DNA of 64,000 nucleotides from Ptychodera flava (Eukaryota > Hemichordata > Enteropneusta > Ptychoderidae), in contig NC_091932.1 in the NCBI RefSeq assembly GCF_041260155.1, forward strand, positions 4,921,501-4,985,500, read 5' to 3'. A program made the translations under genes and the position numbers. Numbering within the stretch: the first letter of the stretch is position 1; every line of letters starts with the position of its first letter. Shown one piece after another: positions 1 to 13,056 of the stretch. The notes under the pieces were generated by a model that was not told where the DNA came from, did no database searches, and was given only the letters and a program-made list of their open reading frames with translations.

Positions 1-403
1 ACGTTATCTAAAATTTGAGTAAGTCACGCGAAGTTAGGAATAAGGTGACGTTGTCTGTGCTCGTGAAATGATTCTTTTGTTCGGTGTTGGAAGATTTTCC
101 TTACATAACATGCACTCCCCGGTACAAGGCTACAATGCCAGAGTCGTCGTGGTTGACAAGTCGCCATGTTGCTCACCAGCTGCTGGTTGTGATGTAAATA
201 TAATATATATGATGAAAATAGATCATTAGATATGTAACATCCACTCTGTACCTCATTTACACAAGTTAATAACAACAGCAGTAGTGTGACATGACGACAA
301 CTTAGTCCTTTACAATTTACTTATGGAATCACTACTATCCATAAATTGAAATCACAAACTTACTTTTCCATTAATTATCGCTCCATTCTCCAATTATCTT
401 CAG

Positions 404-645
404 TATTCGAAAATGTGGCCAATATGGACAAGCTACCCGCTACTGGAGCTACGGTGTTCGCCATTCCAATGATGATAGAAGATGGCAGTGGTGCTCCTTT
501 GCGCGTGTTTGCCACTGGATGGCGCCCTGACGTCGCTAATCCCTTCAGCGTGAGAGAATCGGTGTACGGCGGCCAACAGTCCGTCACCAATTTCAATCAC
601 TCATTGCTCGTTATCATGATCTCCATTTTATTCTTGTTTCAGTGA
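404..645 (+). CDS. Cyclase-family protein (isatin hydrolase / kynurenine formamidase-like), last exon only
   Basis: Seen: a pyrimidine-rich tract and CAG at 401-403 precede an open frame read in phase 1 (first two bases complete a codon), ending at TGA 643-645. It contains FENVANMDKLPATGATVFAI, then PMMIEDGSGAPLRVFA, which matches the end of the metal-dependent cyclase fold (Pfam Cyclase, PF04199), where a 'N-x-D-x-L-P-x-x-G' strand is followed by 'P-M-x-I-x-G-G-S-G-x-P-x-R-V'. After the domain come about 40 residues ending in a hydrophobic run (LLVIMISILFLFQ) at the very C-terminus, which could be a GPI-anchor signal or tail anchor. Known of the family: amide or cyclic-amide hydrolysis on small metabolites. 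The metal-binding His/Asp residues lie in upstream exons outside the window, so activity cannot be judged. The family call rests on one short exon. Confidence 0.6.
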
Positions 646-3534
646 ATTACATGCAAACAAGTAAGGCATTTTTGAAGCTATTTTCTACAAGGTAGAGGTG
701 CTACTAAACGACTATACCTTTTCTATGTTAGCTCTACGAACCTGTTAGGCGAGCGGCGACGATGGATATTGTGTATTCATCTCTCCATGTATTTTATTGA
801 AAGCGCATATTTACTACAACACAAATGACCAATCTAATTCCACTAACCTTCCCTTTCTATTATAAAGTACATTGGTTAACTACTATTATTATGAGTGTGC
901 GACGAATTCGGACGCGCACACGCTTTAGAACGTTTCTGCGCAGATTTAACTCCAGCCTGTCGCAGATGGGTTACTTTCTAGCGCACGTATTTAACATCAC
1001 CTGTCATTGTTGAAATTGCGCTTTTACCTAATTTTTTGACCCAGTCTCTTAGAAATACATGTGACCTATAACCTTGTCATATTTTGACCCCCTAAGAAAC
1101 TGGTTTTTATTCAATATGAGCGAAAAATTAACATTTCTCTCCCATTTACATGGCGCATATTACCCATTCACCTGGAGATATTGTAAAAAAGTAGCGTGGT
1201 GACACCCTTTTATTCATGAGGGAAAATGCCGAGAGAGTTTGACCGGTTAAGAAGGGCTTGACTACGCAGTTTCTGCGTAGTGAAGCGTCATTACGTATTC
1301 ATGGTGACCTCTGGCCAGCTGTCAATATCTTTGGGGGCTTTTGTCTTTTGGCCTGCTTTGCATATGCGTCGTTGGACACGACCTGCCAATCACCCAGGTA
1401 GTCAATTAAACTATTAATTGACTGTTTACCGACCCAATTAACACTATCCAGCAGTATCAGTCATATTTTAATCGCGTGGCCCGGGTGGGCACAACGTAGG
1501 AACGCGTGTATTTCTATGTGTACGTTTCACTTATGGTGTTGTTTGTACCATGGAGGTAGGAATGTTTGTACCATCGTGCGTTTGAAGTAAGCTTACTTGT
1601 TTCACCTACAGCATTACCTTCAAGGTGACAGGCTGACTATTAATGTTCAGTATCATTGCACCGAGTTCTGCCAACGGTGAAAACCACCTGTTTTGCCACG
1701 GTCCCTCTGTGGAGGGACCGTGGTTTTGCCTACTAATTACTGCCCGTCGCTGCCCGTCCTGAATGTAGCCTATCTATAGCTACAGTAATCAGTCAATATA
1801 TAATACCCCGCGCCTCATAATTTTATATAAACCACAGTCTCTCTATCCACGAGGGACTGTGTATAAACTTATAAAATCATAGTACGTGCCGTAAATTGTT
1901 GACTTTCGATGCGATATACAGGTTGATCGTTGAATCGCACCGGCGCATCCATATTTACTTGCCCCATAAGCTTACTACTCTGTAAAGGGTGGGTAGATGG
2001 AATTCCTGGGCCAAAAATGAACACCGGGGCGAAACTTTTTGTGAACCCATGTGAAAACATAAATCATTTATCAGTTTTGATATATACTCCTAAATTGTAA
2101 GTTTGATCATGGAGGTACCTCCATGGTTTGATCAAATCGAGACCACATTCAAGGGCTATGCAGACTGTCCATGTACGCACACACAGTGACAAGAAGGCGG
2201 CAAACACCTACTTACCAAGCACATCGAATCGGCGAAAAGAAGCATAAAAAGCTATAGGCTCATCGCCAAAACAAACGCGCCAAGCGCTAACAAAAACCCA
2301 TACCAAGCGGCCCTTTTCAGGGCCACCAAACACTCCAAAAAGAGAACTACAAAAAAAACCAACATAAAATGACATAGAACACACAAACACTTAAAAGAAA
2401 TAACAAAAATCGTACACATAAAAATAACGTAACAGAAAAAATGGCCGTGGAAATAAATCAGCTATTTCCAAAGAAAAGCCGACAACAACACTCGACACAA
2501 AACATTTAGGATAGTTAGATGGGGAGCCTCTTTCACATTTTTTACATCTCGTTATACTGTCTATGATTCTAAAAATTTAGTCATCTGCCACTTTTTCTGT
2601 ATACGCGGTTTGGCAAAACTCATCTCTTCAATCGAAAGTCGGGCGATTTCATGGTTCTTTGGGGTACGTCGAGCTTAAGGAATGTGGTTATATTCGCGAT
2701 GTTTTATTCAAAATTATTTATTTCTTCTAGGGCAAATGCACGTAATTCATGCTGTTGGAAATACTGGCCGCTCATAAACAAGACAATAAACTCGATATCT
2801 GTGCATCTTTACTTTTATTGTCAAAGTACCATCGACACCCAAAAAAACCAAATGGTTTAGTCCACGCGTGGGTTCAGTCCAGGTATTTGCAACGCCAGAC
2901 ACCTAGGCGACGGTAATCCGCACCACTTATCACCATCGGGAAGGTACTCCTCCCCCTATACCACTGGCGATCCCACCCTCAAGGCACTGCGTCATTGGAC
3001 CAAGCATTGTTATTGTAATTTCCTGCATAAATTAACAGCGAGGTCAACCGGTCAAATTCTCTCGGGATTTTCTGGCATGAAAAGTGTCAACTAAATGGTA
3101 TTATGTCAGGATTTTATTCGCCAAGTTTGGTCAAAATGACACCATTCAAAGCGACAGGAAGAAAGTTCGAAAATTATGTAGTGATATAATTTCGATATCG
3201 TCATTTTGTAATCGATACTTATGTAAAAATTTCTTTACAAACATCATGAAAACTATACATTCGATAGATATGGATCTTAAGTCTTGGTATTTATTAAAAT
3301 TAACTCATTTGCTAAGCTTTTTATAATTGCTCTCTTTAGTTTAAGTGAATTATATCATTTTTATTTATTTCTAACGACGCCATTTTAACGTCCGTTTCCA
3401 TGGAAACGAGCGTGGTAACCCCCATTTTTTATTTTATTTTTGCACTTGCACAACTTCCAAGAATATTTATGCAAAGTTTCAAGAAAATGACACCACAACT
3501 TAATTTTGACGTAATTCGTAGTACTTCACCTTAA
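646..3534. other. Intergenic, no gene seen
   Basis: Only short open frames without recognisable domains. Two local structures stand out: a hairpin at 1696-1723 (annotated separately) and a small palindrome near 2105-2135 centred on ATGGAGGTACCTCCAT. The stretch 2340-2520 is A-rich on the + strand. Confidence 0.5.
1696..1723. repeat. 28-bp perfect hairpin (CCACGGTCCCTC arms)
   Basis: Arms CCACGGTCCCTC and GAGGGACCGTGG surround a 4-base loop. Close relatives occur near 47045-47075 and 57078-57108, downstream of transporter copies D and E (GTCCC..GAGGGACTGTGG). It looks like a dispersed palindromic repeat rather than a terminator of a known gene. Confidence 0.6.
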
Positions 3535-3905
3535 GGTAGTATGCGTCTTGAAAGTGAAGGACTTAAACTTTTGCTCAAACCTTGTTCAATGAAACTCTCA
3601 ACCATTCTCTTACCAAATCAACAATAAAAATTGGGGGTCACCGTGCAAAGTTTGGAATTAGCGAAACAAATTACCCAACATTTTGTGATATTTGAAATTC
3701 AAAATGGCCGCCATTCCTGTGTAAACTCTATGGGGGAAAAATTAATTTTGGATTTTCGAAAAACTAAGCCAGTGAAAGTTTTTCTTTCTTCAAGAGCTTT
3801 CAAATGAGCCCCCACAAGTGGTAGATCAGAAAAGAATTGTAGAAATTTGAGAATGCGACTATCTGTCCCCGAGGCGCGTTCTTCACCTTAAACATTTTTA
3901 GTTTT
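3535..3905. repeat. Dispersed repeat family R1, copy 1
   Basis: About 370 bp bounded by related ends (CTTAAGGTAGTATGCG on the left, CGCGTTCTTCACCTTAA on the right). A second diverged copy is at about 43465-43775. Both share GAAAGTGAA.GACTTAAA, CTCTATGG.G.AAAA and AGTGGTAGAT..GAAAAGAAT in the same order. No coding potential. Probably a non-autonomous element with imperfect ends of about 15 bp. Confidence 0.55.
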
Positions 3906-5663
3906 GGACAAATTAAAATAGTTTTAGCTTTGATCACAGTTTATGTCTCGATTGTGATTTGCATTATTTCAAATATGTACGTTCATCAGGGATAAACTCA
4001 CAATCTCATGCTTGTTATGTTTTCAAAACATATCTCTGACTTCATTGTCTGAGTGCGAAGAAATTATCAAGATGCTTTGCAATTCCTTAAAATAATTCAT
4101 TTTTAATCTAACATCTGTTTAACAATTAAAATTAACAAATTCAGTAATTGAAGAATTATACCATTAAATGTGTTGATAATTTATTCCTTGTCTGTCTCAA
4201 TCCTTTCATATAATTGAATATTTCTCTTGATTTGACAAATTAAATCCCCTATGGCTGCGAATTGTAATAAACTGATCCCAAAATGTCCTCAGTTTTCCAA
4301 GAGTTTTCTATAAGACCCATTAAAGACTGAAAAAGTGTATAACACTTGTCGAAAGTGGCATGTAAATTCAAACGTTTTAACATCATTTTAGATTTCCCGC
4401 CATTTTCAAAGACTAATCATGTGGCAGAGGAAATAAAGATTACAACAACAAAATGTTGGCCATCGTGGGTTGTGCATTCAAGTAAATGGCATCATGCTCT
4501 TTTATGATGACGATTGTGTATGTGCAGGAGATACTGCATTTTTATAATTTTCCTTGGGGCGCCATTTTATTAGTGCGACACCCGTTCATTATTTAACCTG
4601 TTAAAACGGGTAGCGATGTTCCAAATCAGCGAACAGTGATACTTCTATACATGTCCTTCAGTTAGAACATTTACGCGTACCAACTTTGGTTTAACCCTTT
4701 CACCACCATGGTTCCACCCAAACCCATTGTTATCAATGGTGATCTTGGACCTGTATACAGGGAACTGGGGTGAAAGGTTAAAAATAAAATAATGAAAATA
4801 ATGCATAAAATTCGCAGCTATTGGGGCTTTAATGAATACAATATTACAAAGGTTGTGTTTCGAATTGGTTTGCTGCTTTACTGGTGATCAAGACAATATT
4901 CAGCTTGAAAGGACATCAGCTATTGCAACATTGATAAATCAGGTTGAGTGTTCGGTTTTCAAAATCTACACGGATTAGGAAAAGTAGCACTGACTTGTTT
5001 GTCTAAACAAAAACACTGTATCTCATATTTTTACATAAATACAAGTCACGCAACAATACTACATTATATAACTTGAACTTGACCAATACAAATTATTATC
5101 ACTATACCATTCTTTTCTAGGGTCATGACAATACGCATCAAATATTTTCAGACTGGTTCGTCCATTATTTGCAAAACATTCTTCTTATCCACTAGCCTGT
5201 GATTCGTCTTGAAAATCTTCATCAATGGGTGATGTACTTTTTAAGTCGACTGTTGCTCTTCAATTCTATGGTGTCATGATCTCTTCAATTTCATTTTCCT
5301 CCCAAGTTGACACCGTGATGTCTCTTGTTCCATCCTTAACGTTAGGGATACATCTGATTCTTCTGTATGTGGGTTAATGTTTGTGTTCTTTAACCAAATA
5401 GTACGGCAACCGAGGAGGCTCATGAAATCACTTTTCATACTTTTATTTCAACTTTGATTTTGACTTTGGATTTCCTTTGCATTTTCATTTTCATTTCGAG
5501 CTTGGTTTTGATTTTGATTTTTGAGAATATCATAGCCCTTCGTATTTCCCCCTTCCCCCTTCCCCCTTCGTTTTAGTTTTTCCCTTTGGTTTGAGGGTCA
5601 GTCTGTTTTTGAAATGCTCGATAGAGGTGTCAGTCTGTTTTTGAATTAAGGCACCGGCTCATA
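3906..5663. other. Intergenic, no gene seen
   Basis: AT-rich DNA with only incidental open frames. Around 5560-5580 there is a short CCCCCTT tandem. I see nothing else to annotate. Confidence 0.45.
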
Positions 5664-5882
5664 CACTGCATAAAAACCCTATAATACTTAATGTATTAAC
5701 ATGGATTATTGCCTGTATTTTAGCTGAAGAGTGCATATACAGATGAATACAGTCAAGAATCCATTTTTTGTATTCAGCAAGCCTGTATTCATGTGGATTC
5801 ATGTGAATTCACGTGTATTATACTATAATACAGGCAACTCATTAACGTGAATTTATCTGAATTATCGGGTTTTCATGCAGTG
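5664..5882. mobile_element. CACTA/EnSpm-like short non-autonomous element
   Basis: Left end CACTGCATAAAAACCC and right end GGGTTTTCATGCAGTG are inverted repeats with one mismatch in 16. Both outer flanks read ATA, compatible with a 3-bp target duplication. Ends in CACTG/CAGTG with a 3-bp duplication are the known signature of the CACTA/EnSpm superfamily. The interior (219 bp total) has no open frame and includes short ATTCATGTG repeats. Superfamily assignment is inference from the ends alone. Confidence 0.5.
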
Positions 5883-5924
5883 ATATACTTGCATAAAATA
5901 CATCGTACCAGCCAAGAATGGCAT

Positions 5925-6155
5925 TATTCATATCCAGTTTTCGGTGCTCCCTTGGGCGTGTAACTTTAACATATCGGAGAAATATATATGATATATCTGC
6001 ATTTTTGCAAATTGAAAGTGTTTTGCAAAACATCATGATACCAGTCATAATTTGCATCATTCAATTATAGTTTTCGGCGTGCCCTTCGGACGCATAACGT
6101 TAAAATATCAGAGATATGACTATCAGAGATATCTGGATGTTTGCAAAGCGTATAC
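5925..6155. repeat. Diverged tandem duplication, about 130-bp unit
   Basis: Two adjacent units share AGTTTTCGG.G..CCCTT.GG.CG.GTAA, then AACATATCGGAGA / AAATATCAGAGA, then a TTTGCAAA segment. Non-coding. Confidence 0.4.
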
Positions 6156-6248
6156 TAATTATTATTATACACCTACTGCCGTAACCTATGGGAGTTTGAC
6201 CGTCCAATAACTTTCCGTATTTTGTATAGTACGCGGAGTCCCGAATAA

Positions 6249-6908
6249 GGGACCGTTCAGTTTTTTTACGGCCGGGGGGCGGGGCGGCAAAATCCAGGGG
6301 GGGGGTGTCATCATAATTTTGGAATCCGCGAAGGGGGGGGGTCATCACTTTTTCAATGGTAGGAAAGGGGGGGGTCACCACATACCTACAATAAAGTTCA
6401 CTTTTATGCCATGGCCATGATCGACCCTCTTTACCGGCGGGCCGCCTTTGGTTGCCCACTAGAATAAAGTTGACTTTACGTAATGGCCCATGACCCTCTT
6501 AACCGGAGGGCTGCCTTTCGCGAACCACTCCAATAAAGTTTACTTAATACAATGTCCATGGACATAAGTTGTCTATGGAAATGAAGTTCAAAATTGCCTT
6601 TATACAGTCGTCCTAATTAACAGACGTTTGCATGGATGTGGCTGAGAAGTTTGTGCACTGGCATCTCTGCTACACGAATAAAGTGCGCCGCGTACCGGAG
6701 TTCAAATCCAAACCGTGCGGGTAAATTTGACATATGGGTTTTGGTTATTTTTCAGCGGGGGGGGGGGGGGGGGTCATCAAATTTTTCGTCTGACAAAGGG
6801 GGGGTCATCATTTTTTCGCGAAAAATGCAGGGGGGTCTATAGTTTTTTGAACACTGGTGACAAGATTTTGCCGCCCCCCCCCCCCGGCCGTAAAAACTGA
6901 ACGGTCCC
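6249..6908. mobile_element. Harbinger-like non-autonomous TIR element, G-run rich
   Basis: The ends GGGACCGTTCAGTTTTT and AAAAACTGAACGGTCCC are inverted, and the TIR continues through ACGGCCGGGGG and GCGGCAAAATC for about 45 bp. Both sides are flanked by TAA (6246-6248 and 6909-6911). A 3-bp TWA duplication and GGG ends are typical of PIF/Harbinger, so that superfamily is the best guess. The interior carries several long G-runs (17 G near 6757-6773) each followed by TCATCA, plus about two and a half tandem units of roughly 75 bp near 6390-6550 (AATAAAGTT..CCATGACC..CCGCCTTT). No transposase is present. Confidence 0.65.
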
Positions 6909-7228
6909 TAAGGGAGACGCACGACGCGCCTGTTTGACCTTTGACCTAGCGATTATCTGATGTAAACAAACTATTTTACGGTGAGTTATAGACATAATAA
7001 CAACTAAATGCAATTGATTTTTATTTAAAAAAAACAATTAAACATTAAACATTAAACATTCAGCGAAGATTGCTTGTACTGCACTGAAAATTAATTGGCT
7101 TCGTGCCAACGCAAATTCAGTACTAGATCGAGCGCGTTCCACTCATATCGCGCGTGCCGCATCCTTCAAAATTTACCATAGAATTAGTTTATACGGACGA
7201 TTTATGGGGGGGGGGGTGTATAATAATA

Positions 7229-7359
7229 GGGTTATACACAAAATACGGCCCTGTATGGACTCGGGCTCAGTGAGTGACGTATTGGACGAGCCGAAGGCGA
7301 GTCCAATATGTCACTCACTGAGCCCTCGTCTATACAGGGCCGTATTTTGTGAATAACCC
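7229..7359. mobile_element. 131-bp near-perfect palindrome
   Basis: Two arms of about 59 bp (outer ends GGGTTAT / ATAACCC, both containing ACGGCCCTGTA, GGCTCAGTGAGTGAC, TTGGAC) face each other around a 12-base centre, with only a few mismatches. Flanks are TA-rich (ATAATA, TATATTA). It looks like a short palindromic MITE; no transposase or superfamily can be assigned. Confidence 0.6.
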
Positions 7360-10300
7360 TATATTATGAAATCTGCAGTTCATATACAAAGCATGACAAA
7401 AACCTGATCCTGATACTGTTTTCTCAATGAAAACTCTGTATGATGTTGTGTATTTGTATTCTAGTTATTTTCTGTTCAACATGGGTCAATTACTTAGGTC
7501 ATTTCCAACCAACAGCGTATTTTTTCAAGTTCTTCTTTCAGTCCTACTATGTATTCGAATCTCTTCTGATGAACCCTCACATTTTCAAGGCCCCGTCCGG
7601 TGTTTGAGAACACAGCCGAAATTATGCTGACATGAATACTCTACAACATTAAAAACTGTAGTTTCACAGGATTTAAAGCATGAACATACCTCTCTAACCA
7701 AGTCATGAAATGAATACTGACTGATTTCATATTTTCGAAGCTGCTGCTATACGTTTGTCACTTTTACCACGTGACCTATAGCTATAATCAACAAGTAAGT
7801 GACAATGAATAGGCAAATAAACAGTGTTTACAGAATGCATGTACAACACAAAACAGGCTGGTCAAATCGACAACGCCGATGTACATGCCTCAAATTAGAC
7901 ATATATCATGATTAATCTATCGCGATTAGCTTCTAGATTAATTTATAGTTGATCGCAACTTCAACAACGAGCAATGTGGGTCTAGAATACGACTTGCAAG
8001 AAACCAGATGCAATATTTGTACTTTAATAAGACTTGAGCGATTATCAAATAAACATATTCTGGTGGTCAAATCGACGACCCCAGTGTCGTAAGAGTTCAA
8101 AGTTCCAACTGTAATCCAAATCTGATAGGACACGCGATTCTCTGCTTTGTAATCAGCCATATCGTAACTGCTATCACTTACTTTAACTGAATCACATTAA
8201 GCTTTGTCAGGAGGTGTACCTACCAATTCGTCTATTTGTTACATTGCACTACTTAAAGACGGTATATTCCAAGGCACAACGTCGTAAACTCCGAAATCGG
8301 AATTTACCGTCACAAACGTTGAAGATACGGAGGTGAGTTGACTGTCTCATCTTGGAGTTGGAGGGAAGTTGTTTATGCTGCGTAGATAGCATGCATACTT
8401 CAGGAATATTTCCCGAATTTGTAATGTTTACTCAGATCTGCAAAGTCAAGAATGCAATTACTTTTAGGGCTTTCTATAACAAAAATGAAGCATTTCTTCA
8501 TCTTTGAAAATGTAATAATGGTGTTACCCCTTTCTCTGTTATTTTGACTGTCCCTCTCTATGTCTCTGGACTCTACATAATCTGACAGTCGTTTCAACCA
8601 ACCACTAAACCGTGTGTTATCTATGATAACTGATGTGTCAGGGCACTTGGGTAGGAAGGTTAAGAGCATTTTTATGTCAATTTATTTTCAAGTTGGGGTA
8701 TTTGACGAGAGGTAGATTTCAAACTTTGGCAAATATATTTGGTTTGCTGGTCAAAATATCTGAAATATGGAGTACACTACAAGAGTTTAAATCTCTTATT
8801 GATTGTTTCAGTGTTGATGCATCGGATATGACATGTCTTCTACCAAAGCGTTGATGTTGTGGTGCCCGGTACTAGTTGTATCAGGTAAGGGACAACGCAC
8901 TCTATGATTTATGGAAATAGTCTATGACCGTGACGTCAGCGATCGCTACTCTCTTGCAATAAGGCCAAACATATTGTTTCTGGTCCTTGACATTCATTCT
9001 TTTTTCCTGCTTTTTTATTCCTATCAATGCTGGTTTGGCACTATTGATGCAGCAGTTATGGTATTTAATTACTGGCTGCATAATGCTTCGGTTTTCTTTT
9101 TTAGCATTTTTGACGTGCAAACAGGGATATCAAGGATAACTGTACTGATGTGTATGTAACCCCCAAAAATGCCATGACGCGCAGGTTCTGAAATGACGCG
9201 CGCGGGGACCAGAGACGATCTTTTTCGGTCCAACACAATAATACCTTTCCATTTCTACGATGTACTGTCTCGAAAAGAGATCAATTTTGGCATGACATCA
9301 TAAGACATTTAGAATTTTTAACCTTGCATGAATGTGACACGTCAACATTTTGCTTGACCATTGTATGACAAGAGTCGACATGCGGCATTATAGGAAGCTA
9401 ATGTGATGTTACGGAGAATGTTTCTATCTAGAAATCGAAGGCTGGCTCTCACTTGTTCCGAAATTCGAAGTAGAATCATCGTTGTAATTCCTATTAAAAT
9501 TTCTTATTCATAATCTCCGACTACAGAGAAAACACTCGCTAATACAGTGACGTATTGGACTTTGGTTGAGACCACTCTCCCGTTTATAACACTGACAGTA
9601 AGCTGAAACGTAACCCCAAAACACAACTCTATGACGTCATCAATGAGAATCTGTCGGACCAGCTCGTTTTGCCCTGAAGGCTAGTCTTACTATGTATTGC
9701 GGATCAGAAAATAACAAAGACAGAAATTTAGTTTACAAAGGCAAATCTTGACATTACTGTCCATAAGACAGACTGTGTCTCGAAATAAAATACGCGACGT
9801 TATGGGCTCGTCTTATTTATTTGTAATTATTGGCTGTCATAAGCATTCTTACATTTTCCTCTGACGAAGTACATACACAACAAAGTTACCAACAAGATTG
9901 TAATGACGTAATAGCGATGACAAATAGAGCTCAATTGATATCTTCCCTTCCAAGGATTAAATCACAGTTCCTGTCCTGTGTCGTTCAGTGTAATCAATTT
10001 CTTCATCGGTATTAATCTACACCCGTGGACATAAATGAGTTTAAATTACTTGTTATACAAGTTAAACCGAGGTCACAATTATTTACTTTGGCAACGTTAA
10101 CCTTTGAAAAGATCACAGGTACGTACCGCCATTGATAGTAAAAGAAGCCACCGTGTCGATTACGCTAGCGCTCTAAAATTACGTTTTGTTACATTGCAGA
10201 CCACGGTAACAGCGATCTTGTTCATACACCTAACGAAAATCGCTGCACATGAAAATGCATAAAAAATCGCCATGACAGATTTGTATTGAACGTCAGAATA

Positions 10301-11068
10301 TAGATTGACCCGTAATTCGACTATTAACAAAAGGTACTCTTAATCTATGTATATGATAAAAAATTGACTGCAAATTCGCCGACAATTAATCTGCTAAACC
10401 ATTAAGTTTAGCTGACAGGTGTATGATTCATAACAGATGCGTTACTTGCCAAGTATAGTCTTCATGTTCAAAGGCAGACGTAAAATCATGCAACCAGTTC
10501 CCTAGGAAAGTTCAGCGTGGCCCTGGGCTCATTTTCAACGCGTTCGTACAGGCTAATGAGCTGCCATCTCTAATGACAAATACAATTTCAGATACCTGGC
10601 GCTACTTTCTGGTTTCCTTCAGGAATTGAATCTCATTCATTTGAAACTCGGACAAAGACACGTATTCTTTAAAGTTTATTGAAAGAGTGCACATGGTGAC
10701 CAGACATCGAATCACACGCATTACAATTGATATCATAAATAAAAATAAAGATCCTCAAACTAGTACAAAATATTTCTTAAATCGCAACGTAGGAGGTCAC
10801 CGTTGAAAGCCAATTCACATGCTATCTAGTCACATTCAAATTTTGCTTTCAAATATTCTCTTTAAGCCTGTCAGCATTTTCAACTTCCAACAACCTATTT
10901 CAGTAAGTTGTTGCTGTTTTTGGAAGTTCAAATTATTTCGAGTAGCTTGGTGACTGAGTTTTGTTTGTCCTGTGCCCGCTTTATATCTGCGGTTCTGCAT
11001 GCCAGCTGTCCATATGTTGGTGAGCGTTCTTCAAGCATCAGAAAATGTTAGAATATTCTCCATAAATA
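7360..11068. other. Intergenic, no gene seen
   Basis: About 3.7 kb upstream of the C-type lectin gene. Only scattered short open frames, none with a recognisable domain or plausible splice context. Upstream regulatory DNA for the lectin presumably lies near the right end but shows no clear motif. Confidence 0.4.
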
Positions 11069-13016
11069 ATGTGGAGCTCTCTTTATCCTTCAATAGGACT
11101 CGTGCACATGGTATCGGCTTTACCGCTGACGAGTCGAAGAAGAAATACAGCTTTGGTAATGGCACAGTCGACTTGCCCGGATGTTTTTGATGACAATGGA
11201 CAAATTGTGACACCGATTAAAATGGGCTATAAGTGTTATGTATTTCAACTGAACAATATCAACAATATTACCTTTAGTGAGAGTGCTGATTGGTGTTATA
11301 ACCGAAATGGTAGTTTAGTCAGATTTGAGACTGCGCAAGAAGAAAGCTATGTGATTAATTATATCAATACCAATTGGATGGGGTATGCAGACCCGGTTTG
11401 GACGGGCGGCAAATGTTTTACCGCCATAGGATCTGGTTTATGCGACACTGGCACAAACTGGAAATGGATAGAAGGTAAAGGAGATCTGCAACTACTCTAA
11501 AGTTGCGTTTGAAAACTTTGCAAATGAAAGTTACCATGACAGAAAGCATAAGGTCTCTCCTGCTGGCAAGCCTACTGAACACTATTAGGAAGAATAATTG
11601 AGGCTGTGACAAATGACGACATGGTGATGGCAATGGCGATAAAGAAAATACGTTGTTATCGTTGTGATCGAAGTACTCCTTTCTTCCAAGCTGGGAAATA
11701 ATCTTGTTAAACGTCATTATCATAGTGTTGGTTTGGATATTCTTCTTGCTTAACAACGATGCTATATGTTTAAACCAATAACTCTGCACTACGGTTGTTA
11801 TTTTATTGGACCTAATCACAGTAATATTCGCGACATGTAAATCATCACAATGTTCCTTTCTGATCAAAGTTTATCATATTTTAAGTTATCGAAAAAAGCA
11901 TCTCCCATATATTAACTGTAGAAAGAGTCTATTCTTTTGAAGAAAACGCCCGTCTCATGTTTTCAGAGTTTCAGGTAACCAACTTTAAATATCGTTTGTA
12001 TCACAGATGACGGTACACAAGGTACTTCGATGTCATATTTGAATTGGGACATTGGGGAGCCGAACCCTAGGAGTGCAAATCGTGACAACAATTACTGTAT
12101 GGTCCTGAATAAAAACAGTACGACGGGTCAGTGGGTTTGGTATGACTGGAACTGCGACGAAAGCTTAGATTTTATCTGCGAATTTGGTAAATATACTGTG
12201 AATTATATTACCATGCTTTGTCCATCGCATTTTGATCGGTCGAGCTGAACCACGTGACTGCCAACAAATACACAGTAATGGTTTGATTACATGCCCGAGA
12301 ATATGAATAATATCGTAGACATAGTAACTTTACAGCTAAAACGGAAATTGTGATTTGTACAAAGATCATAATCAATCACAAAATAAAATGGAGCTTTTGT
12401 GGGCCAAGTTTAGACACTTTTTCAAAAAATCTCCGGATTTGCAAAATATTTGCAGCGTGCGCACTACTCACTAACAAGTTCTGGGGCCCCGTTGTCGTTC
12501 ACACAGAACATTTTCGTAAATTTTGACGGTTTTTGAAGGTTCGTTGATAATATAATGTTAACAACAGACTCGCGCTGACCATTACCGTTTATTTATGTGC
12601 TCGGGCTCGAGGAAAGCCAAAATTAACGGGCGAGGCTTGGCTTTCCCCTCGCCCTTGCCCATAAATAAACGTTAATGGTCAGCGCGTCGCCCGTTCAACA
12701 TATTCTATTTTCCCAACTACAACTGTTTCGCAGTCTTTGAGTTTCTTACATGTAATGTCTAGATAAAATCGTAACTGTTTACGGTTTTCTTAGGTTTGTA
12801 ATGATATCACCTCTTCAAGTCCATTCAGAATTTTCCTATTATGTTACAATTCTGGGTAAGCCTCACAATGCTGCAACTATTTTTTGCAAATAATGTCGGT
12901 CATCACGTTGATGGTGTAACAATTTGTTTGTTGCACATTAATTGCTCTGTCAATGTGATACATCGATCAGAGAAAATCAAGATGTAGAAGGACTTACATG
13001 TAGGTAGTCTACTCTC

Positions 13017-13056
<40 letters not shown>

